Shown here in pieces: positions 21,529 through 33,832 of a DNA stretch of 64,000 bases. The position numbers and the translations under genes were made by a program. Source of the stretch: Mermis nigrescens (Eukaryota > Nematoda > Enoplea > Mermithida > Mermithidae). Position 1 is the first letter of the stretch; each line of letters opens with the position of its first letter. The stretch lies in assembly GCA_036768485.1 (NCBI GenBank), contig JAVLUZ010000154.1, positions 44,391,458 to 44,455,457 of the forward strand, given 5' to 3'. The notes beneath the pieces were generated by a model. It worked only from the letters and a program-made list of their open reading frames with translations, ran no database searches and was not told where the DNA came from.

Positions 21529-24181
21529 TTAGGAGCTCTTTTTGAACAAACCGATTTTGGGTGAAGAGACAATTTGATCAGGTAAGGAGTTCCAGATTTT
21601 TCGGTATCTTTGCGAAAAATCGTTGAGGTGAGCATTGGAACGGACAACTGGTAGTGTAACTTTACGACTGTTAACTGATCGGGTAGTGCCTTGACTAAAA
21701 ATGAAGAAATTCATTAGCGATCAATACAAGATAAACCATTAATAATTTGATACATGAGACATAGACATATGTGAAGACGGCGAAGTTCTAAAGAAGGCAG
21801 GTTAAGAAGCTTTAGGCGTTCAAGATAGGATAAATTGCTATTAAAACCAAAAGACGTTTAGTAAATTTACGCTGAACATTTTCAAGACGATTTATATCAT
21901 TTGCATAATATGGATTCCATACAGAAACAGCATACTCAAGCATAGGTCTTACATAAGTAGTATAAGCCCTAACTAAAATTTCTTTATCACAAGAAAGAAA
22001 AGCTTTGTGTATTAGAAAACAACGAGAAACAGCTTTTTTAATTATGTGATTTAAATGTTCCTTACAATTGAGATTGTGGGAAAAATAAACACCCAGATCA
22101 CGAACGGAACAAATATCATTTGGAATATTTATATTATTCAAAGAATAAAAGCTTTTTTGGATTATTTTTACCAAGGTGTAAAACTGCACATTTTTCCGAA
22201 GCAACAGGAAGTTGCCAATTTATAGACCAAATATAAATATTGTCCAGATCTTTTGTATTAAATGATAATCAGAAGATGGACCAAAGATTTTGACATCATC
22301 GGCAAAGAGGTAAATTTTACTATATTTAATCAAATTACATAGGTCATTAACATAAATTAAGAATAAAGTAGGACTAATACAACTACCTTGGGGGACACCA
22401 CTGCCAACAGGCATGAAATCAGAAAAAACTCTGTCAATACAAACACGCTGAGACCGACCATGTAAAAAGGAATCAAGCCAATTAAAAAGTAGACCTTTTA
22501 TCCCATATTTTGAGAGCTTATATAAAAGCTTAGATAACGGGATTTTATCGAAAGCTTTAGAAAAGTCGATGTAAGCTACATCGACAGGAATCCTATTACT
22601 CAAAGATACCGTCCAACTGTGTTTACATTTAAGTAGTTGTAATTCACAAGACTTTGATTTTTGAAAACCAAACTGAGAAGAAGATAAGAGTCTGTTTGTA
22701 GTGAGAAAATCGACAATTTTTAAATTAATCAAATTTTCCATGATTTTACTTGATGAGCAGCAAATAGAAATCGGCCTGTAATTACTCACTAAAGCCGCGT
22801 CACCTTTTTAAAGACTGGGGTTACATTCGCCAATTTCCATAAATTGGGAATAGTGCTAGTCAAAAAAGAAACATTAAAGATACTAGCTAAAGGCTCAGCA
22901 AGATAAGTTGAAAGTTTTTTCCAAGAAAAATGACAGAGTCCATCGGGACCTATAGGAAAAGAACCTTTTATTTGATTTAAACCAGTTGCACGTTCCAAGC
23001 GTCAAAATGAATGGTTTGCAAAGCAAAACCAGTCATCGAATCTAAAAAAGGAAGATGATTATTATCAACAGAAAAAACAGAAGAAAAGTAGTTATTAAAC
23101 AAATTTACCTTTTCTAAAGGATCAGAAACGATTTTGTGGTCATGAAAAAGAGGTGGAAAGAGCGATGATTATTCAACCGATTATTGACAAATTTATAAAA
23201 TGATTTTAAACTTTTGTCAGAAAGAAGATTAATTTCTTCAGAAGCAGAGAAATTTTTAATTTCAAAATCCAATTTTCTACAAAAAGATTTATATTTGATT
23301 TTTGTATCGGTGGAGTGATAAAGTTTATGTTTCTTCCAAAGCATACGCTTTTTAGTTAACATTCTTTTAATTAGTTTAGGATATTTACGTTTCATGGGCT
23401 TGGGGTGAGTTAATGGAACAAATGCATAAATTAAAGAGTGAAGCACTCCAACAAACAAATTATACATATCATTTACATTAGAACAGGTATCAAAAAGATC
23501 AGGCCAAGAAATCTGAGACAGTGCTAGACCTAACGCATCAAAATCAGCTTTACTAAAGTTAAAAAAAGATGATCTAGGATTACGGACTGGCATCAAAAGA
23601 CAATCAAATATAATTGAATTATGATCACTATTAGAAAAAGGAATATCAACTTTTACGTTAGAAATTTGATCAGATGCAAAGAGAAGATCTAGTATATTTT
23701 TTTCATGAGTATTTTCTGTTATTAATTGATGTAAACCAGTGCCCGAAAGTGTGTCGAAAAATAGGGTATTTAGATTATCAGTAGGAACCGAACTTATCCA
23801 CCAATTGATTTTTGGCAAATTAAAATCTCCTAAGATTACAAAAGGGAAAGGAACAGAACAAGCCCATTCAATACATCTACATAAAATTTCAGCATAAGCT
23901 AGATCAAAATCAGGGGGTCGGTAAACCAAAATAAATCTGATCTTTCTATTAGAATCAAAAATATCAATTATTAGAATTTCGGGAGCTTTAAAAGCAGGTG
24001 GAGGATTTATTTGAATAGCATTAAAAGAAGTTTTAAGAAATAAAGCTACACCCCCACCACGTTTACAGTTTCGATCACAGCGGAAAATGCGATAATTTTT
24101 ACCAGGGCACAATAATCCATCGGAAATATCAATATGAAACCATGTTTCAGAAAAAAAATAGAGCATCAAAACTTTCTTCAT
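21529..24181 (-). pseudogene. CR1 ORF2 (endonuclease-reverse transcriptase), broken
   Basis: The apurinic-type endonuclease lies at 23114-24181, with SETW near its start, GGGVALFLK, LGDFNLP and the catalytic SDHN. The reverse transcriptase follows in at least four frame segments (22789-22998, 22220-22789, 21812-22204, 21529-21714). They contain YRPIS, YIDFSKAFD, SGVPQGS and the catalytic FADD. The C-terminal block has VRPMLEYAVSVWNP, as in CR1/L2 proteins. Several frameshifts make it non-functional. Confidence 0.85.
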
Positions 24182-24327
24182 TCAGCAAAAAATGTAAGTT
24201 GCTAAGTTTGTTCAAAAGACTTCGAGCATTAGCATAAAAACATTGAAATTTTAAATAATCTTGGGGCGCGGATACCTAATGAGCGAGTCGCGGGCTAGTA
24301 TTTACATTAGGTTTACATTTAACGCAA

Positions 24328-25156
24328 TCAGCACGAAAATCGATGTATAATCCTTTGTTCACCTCGAGATTTGCGATCATTCAGCTCATAAACCAGTTCG
24401 CGTTGCCGTTTTCGTTGTAGAAAGGATAGGTCAGGACGACAACGTAGATGCGAAAGCGGGCCTTTGGATTGGACACGGACTGTCTTATTAATCAGTGAGA
24501 TAAAGCGATGCCTTGCCTGAGCCGAAGTCAGGCAAACTTTGACAAATTGAACGCTGATTTTCATGAATGGGACCATCACGAAAGACGCTGAGTTACATCG
24601 GACGACACTAGATCGTGACCATCAGAATAAGAGTCAATCAGAGATTTTACCTGATTTATGTCCTCGACACTGTTCGATAAAGGCAAATTGAATAAAACGG
24701 CATTGCACTTTTTAGAATCCTTTCAATCGCATCATTTATCATGGCAGACAAATCGTTTTTATCATAATCAGTAGAACAATTTCGTGAACGTTCAAGGTGA
24801 TCAATTTTATTTTGTAAGTCAGCAAGCTGAGTAGCAAAATTGTCTAAACGTTGTTCAATATGAAGATATTTTTTCACGATCGGTCTACAATGGAAACAAT
24901 AGAAAGTGGAATGGGGCTTTGAATAAGTTTCATAATCATGATCGTCAACTTTTAAGCAAGATGTATGACCCCAGTGTTCACAAAAATCACATAATAAAGC
25001 AGTATCGTCATCAGTGACTAACTTGTAGCAAATAACACAGTCGGCAGAATTATCATTTGCAGCATTTAATACAGCAAAGTTAGACGTCCGTGAAGGTGAC
25101 CTGGCACTTAAACTGGTGGTATCGATATTTTTTGAAGCGCAATTTCTTTTACCCAT
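24328..25156 (-). pseudogene. CR1 ORF1 protein (PHD finger, coiled coil), broken
   Basis: It starts at the ATG at 25156 (MGKRNCASKN). A PHD-type zinc finger follows: CVICYKL, LLCDFCEHWGHTSCL, and a final FYCFHC pair. Next comes a coiled coil (FATQLADLQNKIDHLERS). The frame ends at 24656. A second block at 24328-24579 (SKGPLSHLRCRPDLSFLQ, RQRELVYELNDR) looks like the usual ORF1 C-terminal nucleic-acid-binding part in another frame. ORF1 of CR1-type elements binds the element RNA; the PHD finger is typical of this clade. Confidence 0.75.
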
Positions 25157-25319
25157 GGTAAAAATCAAAGAAATACGTAGGCAGAGTTGCAATATTGATC
25201 AAATTTAGTTAAAATAACGCATTGCGGCTCTTCAGCTCGATTAGTCGCCACCTCCCCTTAATGTGGTTTTTAAAAAAGAGTAATAAAACGTACGGTCAAT
25301 AGAATAAAAGCGTACAGCA

Positions 25320-26334
25320 AAAGGCGATGAGCGAGTCATGAAAATGACGATTTAAGCCCGCCCTATAATAAATTTGGATAAGTCGACATCAGTTAATCCA
25401 GGTTTGAATATATTTAAGTTAGGGGAAGAGACTACAAAATCAGGTAGGTGATTCCAAACAGAGATATACTTATAGAAAAAGTCAAATTTTTGTAAATTAG
25501 AACGGACAAGAGGAACAACTAGCTTGAAACGATTTGTGCAGCGAGTAGTATTTTGATTAAGCACAAAAAAATCTGTCATGGAAAGACAAGATTTTTGACT
25601 AATAATTTGATACATCATTACATAAGCAAATATGAAGGCGACGTAATTCTAATCGACACAAGTTAAGTTGGTTAAGGCGTTCGTCGTAAGAAAGAGGGCT
25701 ATGATATCCAACTATGTATTTAGTAAATTTACGCTGAAGAGCCTCCAGCCTGTTGATATCACTAATATAAGAGGGGTTCCATAAAGCACAGGAATATTCA
25801 AGGATCGGTCTGACGTAAACAATGAAGGCCTTTATGAGATTATTTTTATCACTCGAAAAGAAGGATTTTCTAATTAAGATAGATCTCAAGAAAGCTTTCT
25901 TGATAATACTGTTGTAATGTTCCTTAAATTTCAGGTTGTGCGAAATTAGCACTCCTAAATCGCGAACATAGACAGAATCGTTCGTAATAACTTGTGTATT
26001 GAGTGTATATGACAATTTAGGATTATTTTTGCCCAAATATAGGACTGTGCATTTAGAATATGATATTGGTAAACAATTTCTGGTGGCCCAAATGGAAATT
26101 CTATCTAAATCGGTCTGAAGTGTTTGATAATTGCAGGAAAGATTGAATATTTTTAGGTCATCCGATGAACATAAAAGTCGAACTTGACAAGTTATCAAAG
26201 ATATCATTTATAAAAATCAAAAACAACGTAGGTCCAAGAATGGACCCTTGAATAACTCCACTTGTAACAGCGGCATAATCTGAAAAACACTGATTAACGC
26301 GAACACACTGAATACAATTGAAGCATTTTAGCTA
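25320..26334 (-). pseudogene. Second CR1 copy, 5'-truncated, reverse transcriptase C-terminal part
   Basis: Two overlapping frames (25352-25618, 25599-26207) encode the RT thumb and C-terminal region: LNTQVITNDSVYVRDLGV, VRPILEYSCALWNP and RKFTKYIVGY. The frames overlap by about 20 bases, so one frameshift separates them. The copy starts near the middle of the RT domain, a normal 5' truncation. It belongs to a related but separate subfamily from the copy to its left. Confidence 0.8.
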
Positions 26335-26541
26335 ATTCTTAAGTCGCTTTTGATAGTAAAAACTGTAATTTATCAAAAGAAAATTTCGAAATTTTAGCTC
26401 TCTAAAACGCATTTTTGCAGTGCAAAAACTTACTAAATCCGTGCAGAAGATAAGGATGTTCAATCGTAGTGAAGTTCTAGACCAGATTGTCGATAAAAAT
26501 GCTGCAATTGACGCGGCGCGGCTTAAAGATTAAATAACAAG
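26335..26541 (-). repeat. Unit of the 187-bp tandem repeat type
   Basis: It matches, in reverse, the repeat units at 62.1-62.8 kb: CTAGACCAGATTGTCGAT, GCGGCGCGGCTTA. It is part of the split CACCG-type hAT element; the next hAT element inserted directly after it. Confidence 0.6.
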
Positions 26542-26879
26542 CAGGGATGAGAAAAACCCAGATTTGGAAATTTTGAATTTTGGGTTTTTGGGTTTTTTTC
26601 TAGGTGCTTTTGGGTTTTTAAGTTTTTTTTGTTTTATTAGGGTTTTATTGGTTTTTTTATGGAAATGACAGCTAGAGCTAAATACATTAGCTGGGAATAC
26701 TTCCAACAGCTGCAAGACACGAAGCAAACAGAGCAACAACTTTATTCAGCTAAAATTGAAATCCAAAAACAAAATCGATCGTTCATTGCGACTGCCACAT
26801 ATAGAAGAAGAAATACATTCTATTACAAATAAACCGAATTGATAAATACGGAATGACGAGTTACATAATAGATAAAAAT

Positions 26880-27452
26880 TAGTAACGGGACATGCGAGTC
26901 AATGTAATGACAATTTTTACGCGCGCCTCACAAGATGTCTAGATAAATCAAAGGTTACTAACCTGGATTTAAATATGTTTAGATTAGGGGAAGATACAAT
27001 GAAGTCAGGAAGATCGTTCCAAACTGCGATGTATTTGTAAAAGAAATCAAACTTTTCTAAATTAGAATGTACAACAGGTATAACTAATTTAAATCTATTA
27101 ATGCTGCGGGTAATATTATGATTAAATACAAAAATCATCAGCTTCTAAACATGATTTATGACAAATAATTTTATACATCATACACAGACAAATCTGCAAG
27201 CGTCTTAATTCAAGTCTGCACAATTTAAGTAGTATTTGACGATCCTCATAAGAAAGAATATTATTATAACCAAAAATATATTTAGTGAATCTACGTTGAA
27301 CAGCTTCCAGTCGATCTATATCACTGAGATAAGGAGGGTTCCATACACTGCAACAGTACTCTGATAAAGGTCTAACATAACAAATATAAGCTTTAACAAG
27401 GTTACATTTATCACGTGACAAAAATGATTTGCGTATTAAAATGCATCTAAAG
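26880..27452 (-). pseudogene. Third CR1 copy, reverse transcriptase C-terminal fragment
   Basis: Frames at 26917-27138 and 27122-27421 encode VRPLSEYCCSVWNP, RRFTKYIFGYNN and a C-terminal block like the second copy. It continues at 29132-29200 beyond the hAT element at 27453, shown by the interrupted phrase ATCTAAAG|AAAGC. Confidence 0.75.
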
Positions 27453-29131
27453 CAGTGATCGTACGGGGTCAGATTTTCACCCCCGATCGGGGTCGGGTCG
27501 GGGATGAAAAACCCCGGTTTTCGGGGTCGGGTCGGGGTCGGGGTCGGGGTTGAAGATTAACAATTAACATTGCATGATTACATACCAATTTGAAAAGGAT
27601 AAAAACGATACCTTCACTTGTTTGTAGAGCATACTGATGAAGCTGGTTATATTCAACATATTATTTTCATTCCAAGTTCAAACATGGTTTTAGCAATTTA
27701 GCATTAGGTACTTTCAATTTTAATCACTAATCGCTCTCGCTTTTTCGTATTCTTCCACAGTTTTTTCATAACGGTATTCTATGGCGCACTTTATTGACAA
27801 ATAGTTCGGAAATCATAAGTGGCGCAAAGCATCAAGAAATTCAGTCATATTTTACCGCCCTAAGACAATAATCGGCGGTGCTAAGCGCAGGAAAATTTTG
27901 ACGTTTTCACTCTTTAATCAATTTATACCGCTTAAACCATACAGAACAGATAAACTGATTGCGGCGCGAAGCGCCGAAAATTTTTAAAGATTCCTAATCC
28001 TTTTACCTTTTCTGTTCTCCTAAAAATCTCTTTCAACATGTAGAACAAGATTGTATAGCTGGGGGTCTGGGGTGGCGCGCTCAAGCGCCCAGCGAGGTCC
28101 AGAGCAGGACCCCTGAAAATTTTGTAAAAAAGCACTCTAATTTTTAATTAGTAAAGTTAAAATTTTAAATTGGCAAAATCTCGGTTCTGAATTAAGTCAA
28201 AAAAACTTTAAATTGATGAACACCTACACTGCACAAAAGTTCTGAGCTGAAATGCGTTTTTCGACCTCTGCTAAGTATGTAGCGCAGCAACGGGTCACAA
28301 CCAATAAGTCATTGAAAGATGTATCAATGAGAATTTTGTTCTCACCATTTTCAGGCCCATTTGTGGCCTTCTTATTAACTAGTTCAGAAAACAGAAAATG
28401 CGCAAAAACACAAGAAAATTCGGCCTTTCCTTTCATTTAAAATAGAATTATGTGTCCTTGTAAAGAAAGATAAACAAAGCAGAGAATAGACAAATTGGTA
28501 GGCAAACATTTTCGCACTATTACTATTATGTTCAACAAGCATGTGCAGTTTCATTCAATGAAGTAATTGTGCATTAAATCACTGAAGTGCTGCGAAGTGC
28601 TGGATTATTTCAACAGATTCAAGCTTTTAAATTCATTGGATCTGTATAACAATAAATAATAATGACTCCGGCGCGAAGCGCCGGAAAAGTTTTGATGTTT
28701 GTGCCTTTTTAAACTCAATGTTCTGGACACATTGCGCCAGAAAAATCAACATAGTTTCTGAAAACTTCCGGGGGCATGTGCCTCCATTCCTCCCCGGCTA
28801 CGCCTGTGATTCCGCAGTAATTTCGGCGCACTTCATAATGGAAAATAAGCGAAAATGTACGTCTTAACAACATGGCGACCAGGAGTACTTTTTATGAAAT
28901 ACTGCGAGTGTCGAGTTTAACATTAATTTTGCTGGTGAATGAATCGTCCTTGTTCCGAATTTATTTGCTATTTATACAATTCTTCTATGTACCAACAAAT
29001 AAAATGCTATATTTCACCCCCGAAAAAGGTTCAACCCCGACTCGAAAAATCATGCCCCCGGTCGTGGGTCGGGGTCGGGGTTTAGGCCGGGGTTTTTCGG
29101 GGTCGGGGTCGGGGTCCCCGTACGATCACTG
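27453..29131. mobile_element. hAT element with GGGGTC subterminal arrays
   Basis: A 1.68-kb element begins CAGTGATCGTACGGGG and ends CCCCGTACGATCACTG, perfect 16-bp inverted ends. The exact 8-bp duplication ATCTAAAG lies at 27445-27452 and 29132-29139. About 80-110 bp at each end is an array of GGGGTCGG-type units. The interior carries two GCGAAGC hairpins (27963, 28670). No transposase is seen. Confidence 0.85.
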
Positions 29132-29581
29132 ATCTAAAGAAAGCTTTTTTAGTCAATGGATGCATCTTTCTCTCTTCAATGCTCGGACATTACCATATTT
29201 TAATTAAAAAAATGCACTGGATCTCAAAAACAAATTAGGAAATAGGGATGCCATATCAGGCTCGTAACCATTTTTCTATAAAATTAAATTGCACACTTAC
29301 AAGTATGTTTAGAAATGATCAAATATAGATATTGATGAAATCTTCATACACCGCTTTGTAATTGACACAAGAACATATTGTGACTGTAATTTTACCCAGC
29401 TACTCTACAATTTGAATCACCTACTATTTATTTCAGTCTATTTGAAAAATTGGTAACCTGTGGATAAAAAACCCAAAAAACCCGAAAAACCCAAAACCCA
29501 ATGATTTTTTGCACCCAAAAATCCACAAAAAACAAAAAACCCAGATTCAAAAAAGCCAGCCTTGCCAACCCTGATAACAAG

Positions 29582-29700
29582 TAAGAATTAAATTGATTTA
29601 GCACGAAGCGCCGAAAATTTTTTGAAGTTTTACCTCTCTAAAAACGCAACGAGCCGCAAAGATGCAAGCCTCTTGGATAATAAAATAATATAGATACTTA
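29582..29700 (-). repeat. Continuation of the split CACCG-type element
   Basis: GCACGAAGCGCCGAAAATTT at 29601 and the following block match the unit phase expected after 26541. This supports insertion of the 3-kb hAT element into one tandem unit. Confidence 0.5.
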
Positions 29701-29714
29701 GCATACATGTAACA

Positions 29715-29925
29715 GCTCGATATTAAGGGGTCCCGGCCATTTTTAGGGGGGTGGGTGAATGACCCTGAATTTTTGGTCGAAAACGGCCAAAAAACAGCCA
29801 AAAAATTCTATTTTTTTTAAAATAGGGGGGGGGGTTGAGGGTCAAAAAATTTTCTGGCTTCGGGGGTGATGGGGGACGTCAAACTTTGGGTGGGGAGATC
29901 CCCCATCCCCCCTATTATATACATG
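29715..29925 (+). mobile_element. Family L MITE-like repeat
   Basis: It contains CCGGCCATTTTTAGGGGGG and a right part ending GGGGAGATCCCCCATCCCC. The same layout occurs twice in an MRPL44 intron near 48.7-49.1 kb. TSD unresolved. Confidence 0.5.
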
Positions 29926-30144
29926 TATGATACTTGGTACGTACTAATATGCTTCAAGGACTGGTTGATAGTTCTAACATGCATTAGTGAGTGACATTAT
30001 TTTTGATGTTGTTTAAATTCAGGATTGATGGAGTTGAATTGTTGTAACTTAAATGATTAAATTCTTGATTGAACAAAATATTTATGTCGGACTTTAAATA
30101 AACCATGAAATGCGAGAAATGCGTCACATAATCTGACTCTAGAG

Positions 30145-30591
30145 CAGTGTTTTTTTTGTACAAGGTCTGTTTGTACATGTACAAAAATGGTCTCCAAAAG
30201 TCTTTGTATATTTTGTACACACCAATTTTTGGGTATTAAAGTATGGTACAGTAGCGATTTTAGTTTGGTAAAAACAGAGTTGTTGAACTTTTGGTAGTAT
30301 ATTTTAGCTGATTTCTGGGTATTCAAAGGTAAAAATCACTAAGAATCGTCTTGAAACGGCGCGAAGCGCCGAAAAAATTGACATTTTTCCTTTTGAAATG
30401 CAATGTCTGCCAATATAAAGATATATAGAACATACAATTACTCATTTCGGCGCGAAGCGCCGAAAATTTTCGTGAATTTTAGACCTTTTTTGCAATTTTT
30501 GTCTTCCCAACAATCCTTTTACATGTACAAAGACGGTCCCGAAAAGTCTTTGTACATCGTAAAAATCTTTGCCGAATACAAAAAAACTTTG
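30145..30591 (+). mobile_element. Family P hAT-type MITE (TTTTTTGTACAAGG ends)
   Basis: A 447-bp element begins CAGTGTTTTTTTTGTACAAG. Its flanks, CTCTAGAG and CTTTAGAG, match at 7 of 8. The subterminal parts carry inverted GTACATGTACAAAGA-type blocks, and the interior has two perfect GCGAAGC hairpins (30358, 30449). Copies lie at 42081, 51353 and 55011. Confidence 0.7.
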
Positions 30592-31373
30592 CTTTAGAGT
30601 ACTGTTGTTATAGAACGACGTTCTGTATTTTTTAGTTGTTCTGGTTTGTATTTCTTTCAAGAATTCTAAAACATATGCTACTGAACGCATTCGAACGACG
30701 TAGCCATCAATGCCTAATTGTACTGAAGCGGTTGGGTAAGTACTTGTGAAATTGTTTTTACGTTGTTTGATTAATATGACGACTGGCTTTTGTCGTCACT
30801 ATCAGGCTAGATCAATGTCATCACCGTACATGATCCTAGGAGTTTCCCCCCGCAAAAATTTTTTTACTCTCAAAGAATTTTTGGCCCCTACAATTTTCGA
30901 TTTTACAAGCAATCTCAGAAAGTGTCATGTTTACGCGTTTTAGCTATCTTTTATCACAAAATGTCACGAATTCTCAGCGCTTCGCGTCAGATAGCAATGT
31001 TTGGTTGCATTTTGTTTGATTTCATTAAATTTTTATTGAAAATTATTTTCTGCTGTTTCCTCTAAAAATTGCGACTATCGTCAGAAACGTGTGTACGTAA
31101 ATGCGTAAGGTACATACATGATATAGGGGGAGGAAGTTTAGGGGGGAGTTTCCCCCAGAGAAATTTCCACCCCCCAGAATTGGCGATTTTTTGTAAGTTC
31201 CCGAAAATTTTCTGAAAATTTGTAGAAAAGATGCTTTTTTAAGCGTTTTAGCTATAAGTGTCAAATTTTCGGCGCTTCGCGCCTGTATACTCATGTTTTG
31301 ACTATATTTTATTCAATTTGTTACGACTTTTTTGATTTTTTACGAGACTTTTCTTATGTTTTTATGCTCAAGA

Positions 31374-31828
31374 ACATAGGTACGCAAGGTCAAACTTTCA
31401 GGGGGGCTGAAAACCAAAAATTGCTAGATAGCTACGTGTTTCGTAAAAACGGCTCTGTAGTCCTTTTGGGGTCAGAGAATTAGCTATATAGCCTTTTTAA
31501 TCTCAGAAAGATAGTTATATAGCCTTTTTGGATTCACAAACATAGATGTGTAGCCTTTTTGGACTAAAAGTAGCTATTAATCCCTTTTTGGAGTCGACAA
31601 AATAGCGATATATCCTTTTGAAACTCAGAAAAGACAACTAAATGGCATTTCTGAGCTCTAAAAAGACTATATAGCTTATTTTCTGAGCCTAAAAGGCTGT
31701 ATATGTAGCTAATTTTTTGAGTCCAAAAAAGGCTATACAGCAATTGTTTTTCGACCAAAATCGCTGTATAGTTATCAGTTTTTCAAAGCTTAGGGGAGGG
31801 TAATACCTCCTCAGCCATGCTCTTGTAT
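31374..31828 (+). mobile_element. Family C MITE nested in family B
   Basis: It begins ACATAGGTACGCAAGGTC and ends CATGCTCTTGTAT. The flanks GCTCAAGA and GCTCTAGA match at 7 of 8. Its interior is about ten imperfect repeats of roughly 35 bp around 'agctatatagcctttttgg', forming inverted half-arrays. Confidence 0.8.
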
Positions 31829-31962
31829 GCTCTAGAAAGATGGTGCATCGTCAGAAACGCTGAAAAACGATGTTTTTGACGCGTACCTACCATTTTGAAC
31901 CTAAAAAAGACACTTTATTATTTCAACCCGCCCTTTCCCCTCAAAATTCCCATGTCGTGCAT

Positions 31963-32381
31963 CATAGGTGCACAAGGTCAGGGTCGGCAGGGGGGTGGAA
32001 TGCCAAAAATCTAAAACAGTAAATTTAACGTTCACGATTTTTTTGCTGTTTTAATGATCAAAATGGTCAAAATAGCCTATAAAACGTTTTTTCGTGTTAA
32101 TAACACATTTGAAAAGCATTTTTAGTCCATTTTGACTGCATTATATCACTTTTAACACTAAAAAATGCAAAAATTTATCAATTTTGGGCGCTTTTTGAGT
32201 AAACAGTACTTAAAAGTACTAATCTGGCGCGAAGCGCCGGAAAAATTTTGACATTTTTATTGATTTTGATGTCAAAAATGATGCAGAACAAGACCTGTTT
32301 GCTCAAAATCGCCGGACAGTACCGGTCTAGCTGACCCCTCAGGGGGGTAATACCCCCCTCACCCCCCTATGTGCATGTGTG
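31963..32381 (+). mobile_element. Family D hAT-type MITE nested in family B
   Basis: A 419-bp element begins CATAGGTGCACAAGGTC and ends CTATGTGCATGTGTG, with the exact duplication TCGTGCAT (31955-31962, 32382-32389). It holds a GCGAAGC hairpin (32226). Two further copies (37905, 44299) lie in MRPL44 introns. Confidence 0.85.
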
Positions 32382-32399
32382 TCGTGCATGCATGGTATG

Positions 32400-33125
32400 G
32401 TAGGATCGATCTCGGAAGGGGGTCAAATTCAGGAACGGTCAGATAGCAGGTAGTGGTGCTCAGCATGCCTTGTTTACCACTTAGACATTAAAATTTTTTT
32501 AGTTTATTGAAATGCCATTTTTGACATATGAAGAAGATTGAATGCAGCTACAAAATGCATTTTATGAAATAAAATATGGCTTTATTTGACTGGTAAATGA
32601 ATGTGCACGACAATGGATTGATAATAAAAATGCAGCTCTGTAAAACAAATAATATTTTTGCTCTAAACTGAAAACATTAGTTGAGAATTTGAATGATAGG
32701 ACTAGTAGTTGAACTTTTCATTAATAATCAAAAAATTTTATTTACTAAAGCCTAACACTTTCCCAAAATAATCTGTATATACTCGCTGTCTTGAAATTTA
32801 CTAAATGTCAAAAATGCGGGCTTCGGAGACTACACTAAGTTAATAAATAATCATTTTCTTTCCAGTGGTAATGATCCATGGGACAGATATTAGATGAGCA
32901 AGTTTATATCTGAATATATCGTCAATTGCGAGATCAGCATTAGGATGAATTGAAAAAATTGAAGAAAAAACCAAATTAATTTCTATCGATTGATCCTGCA
33001 AGCGTAATTGTTGTTTCTAGTAATTATACTTAACTTGGCGAACTTTCCGGAATCGGTTATTCCACTTTGACACTTTAATTTCTTGTCGCTTGTCATGTCA
33101 TACTAGGTATAGGTAGTATGCATAT
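32400..33125. other. Unassigned spacer
   Basis: AT-rich; no supported exon. A pyrimidine tract ending TTTCTTTCCAG at 32856-32866 could be an acceptor, but the following frame is short and unrecognised. Confidence 0.35.
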
Positions 33126-33710
33126 ATGCAGCCCCGTATCCGGGATTTTTTCAGAGATGGAGAAATCCTAAACCTTCAGTCAAATATCTCGAAAACTGTT
33201 ACGGGATAGGCTGAAATAAAGGCATTTTTAAACGTTTATCGACGATTTCTATTTACGGCGAAGAAAATTTTTTTAAAAATTCCAAAAATTTTTCCGTATT
33301 ATTCAATAATCATACACGAAATCTATCGTTCAAACTGTCTGCATAACTGATTTCTTATCATTCAATTCATTAAAATCTTTTAAACTTTTGTATTTATACT
33401 CAATCTTTGTATTTAAAAAACAACAGAGAAAATAAATACTCTGGCGCGAAGCGCCGGAAAACTTTGATATCTTATTTATAAGTTTGAACTGTTTTGAGCG
33501 ATTTAGAAGGCGAAAAGTGCACATAAACAATAAATCCGGCGCAAAGCTCTAGAAAATTTTGACGTTTTTATGCTGCTATATTCAATTTCGCATCTTTTTT
33601 AAGAGAAGAAATGTAATGCATTTGATTTCACGGATAATTTTACCTCGAAAAAGTTTTAAATACATAGTAAATAGTAATTTTGATTAAATTAATGGCGCGA
33701 AGCGCTGAAA
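33126..33710 (+). repeat. Repeat related to 45.54-46.28 kb, with GCGAAGC hairpins
   Basis: CAGCCCCGTATCCGGGATT resembles CAGTCCCGTGTCCAGGACT at 45548. Perfect hairpins lie at 33443-33455 and, with one change, 33693-33705. It looks like a decayed hAT-type element of about 0.6 kb. Confidence 0.45.
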
Positions 33711-33832
33711 GTTTGATTATTTTCACGCTGGGAAGCGTCAAAAGCCTGTATAGTTTCATATCTGAAAATTATAAAAAAATGTCAGGTGGGGAATTCCCCT
33801 TGTTTACCCCCTCGATACGGGCCTGCATTTAT

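Larger units (their letters stand above)
21306..25210 (-). mobile_element. CR1-like non-LTR retrotransposon, near full length
   Basis: The minus-strand element reads 5' to 3' from about 25210 to 21306. It has an ORF1 with PHD finger and coiled coil, an ORF2 with endonuclease and reverse transcriptase, a short 3' UTR, and a tail of ATTC-type short repeats (21308-21326) as in CR1. Frameshifts and stops break both ORFs, so it is dead. Confidence 0.85.
26542..29573. mobile_element. hAT element with GGGTTTTT-type subterminal repeats
   Basis: A 3.03-kb element begins CAGGGATGAGAAAAACCC and ends GCCTTGCCAACCCTG. The exact 8-bp duplication ATAACAAG lies at 26534-26541 and 29574-29581. Arrays of GGGTTTTT (left) and AAAACCC (right) lie just inside the ends. 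Its interior holds a CR1 fragment, and inside that a further hAT element. No transposase is seen. Confidence 0.8.
31112..32399 (-). mobile_element. Family B MITE, reverse, with two nested MITEs
   Basis: Family B sequence in reverse begins CATACATGATATAGGGGG, is interrupted by family C at 31374 and resumes at 31837 with the matching phrase. It is interrupted again by family D at 31963 and ends about CATGCATGGTATG. The outer TSD is not clear. Confidence 0.7.

Noticed and set aside
23114..24181. Host endonuclease/exonuclease/phosphatase gene
   Set aside because: It is followed in order by CR1 reverse-transcriptase segments and preceded by a CR1 ORF1, so it is the retrotransposon's own endonuclease.
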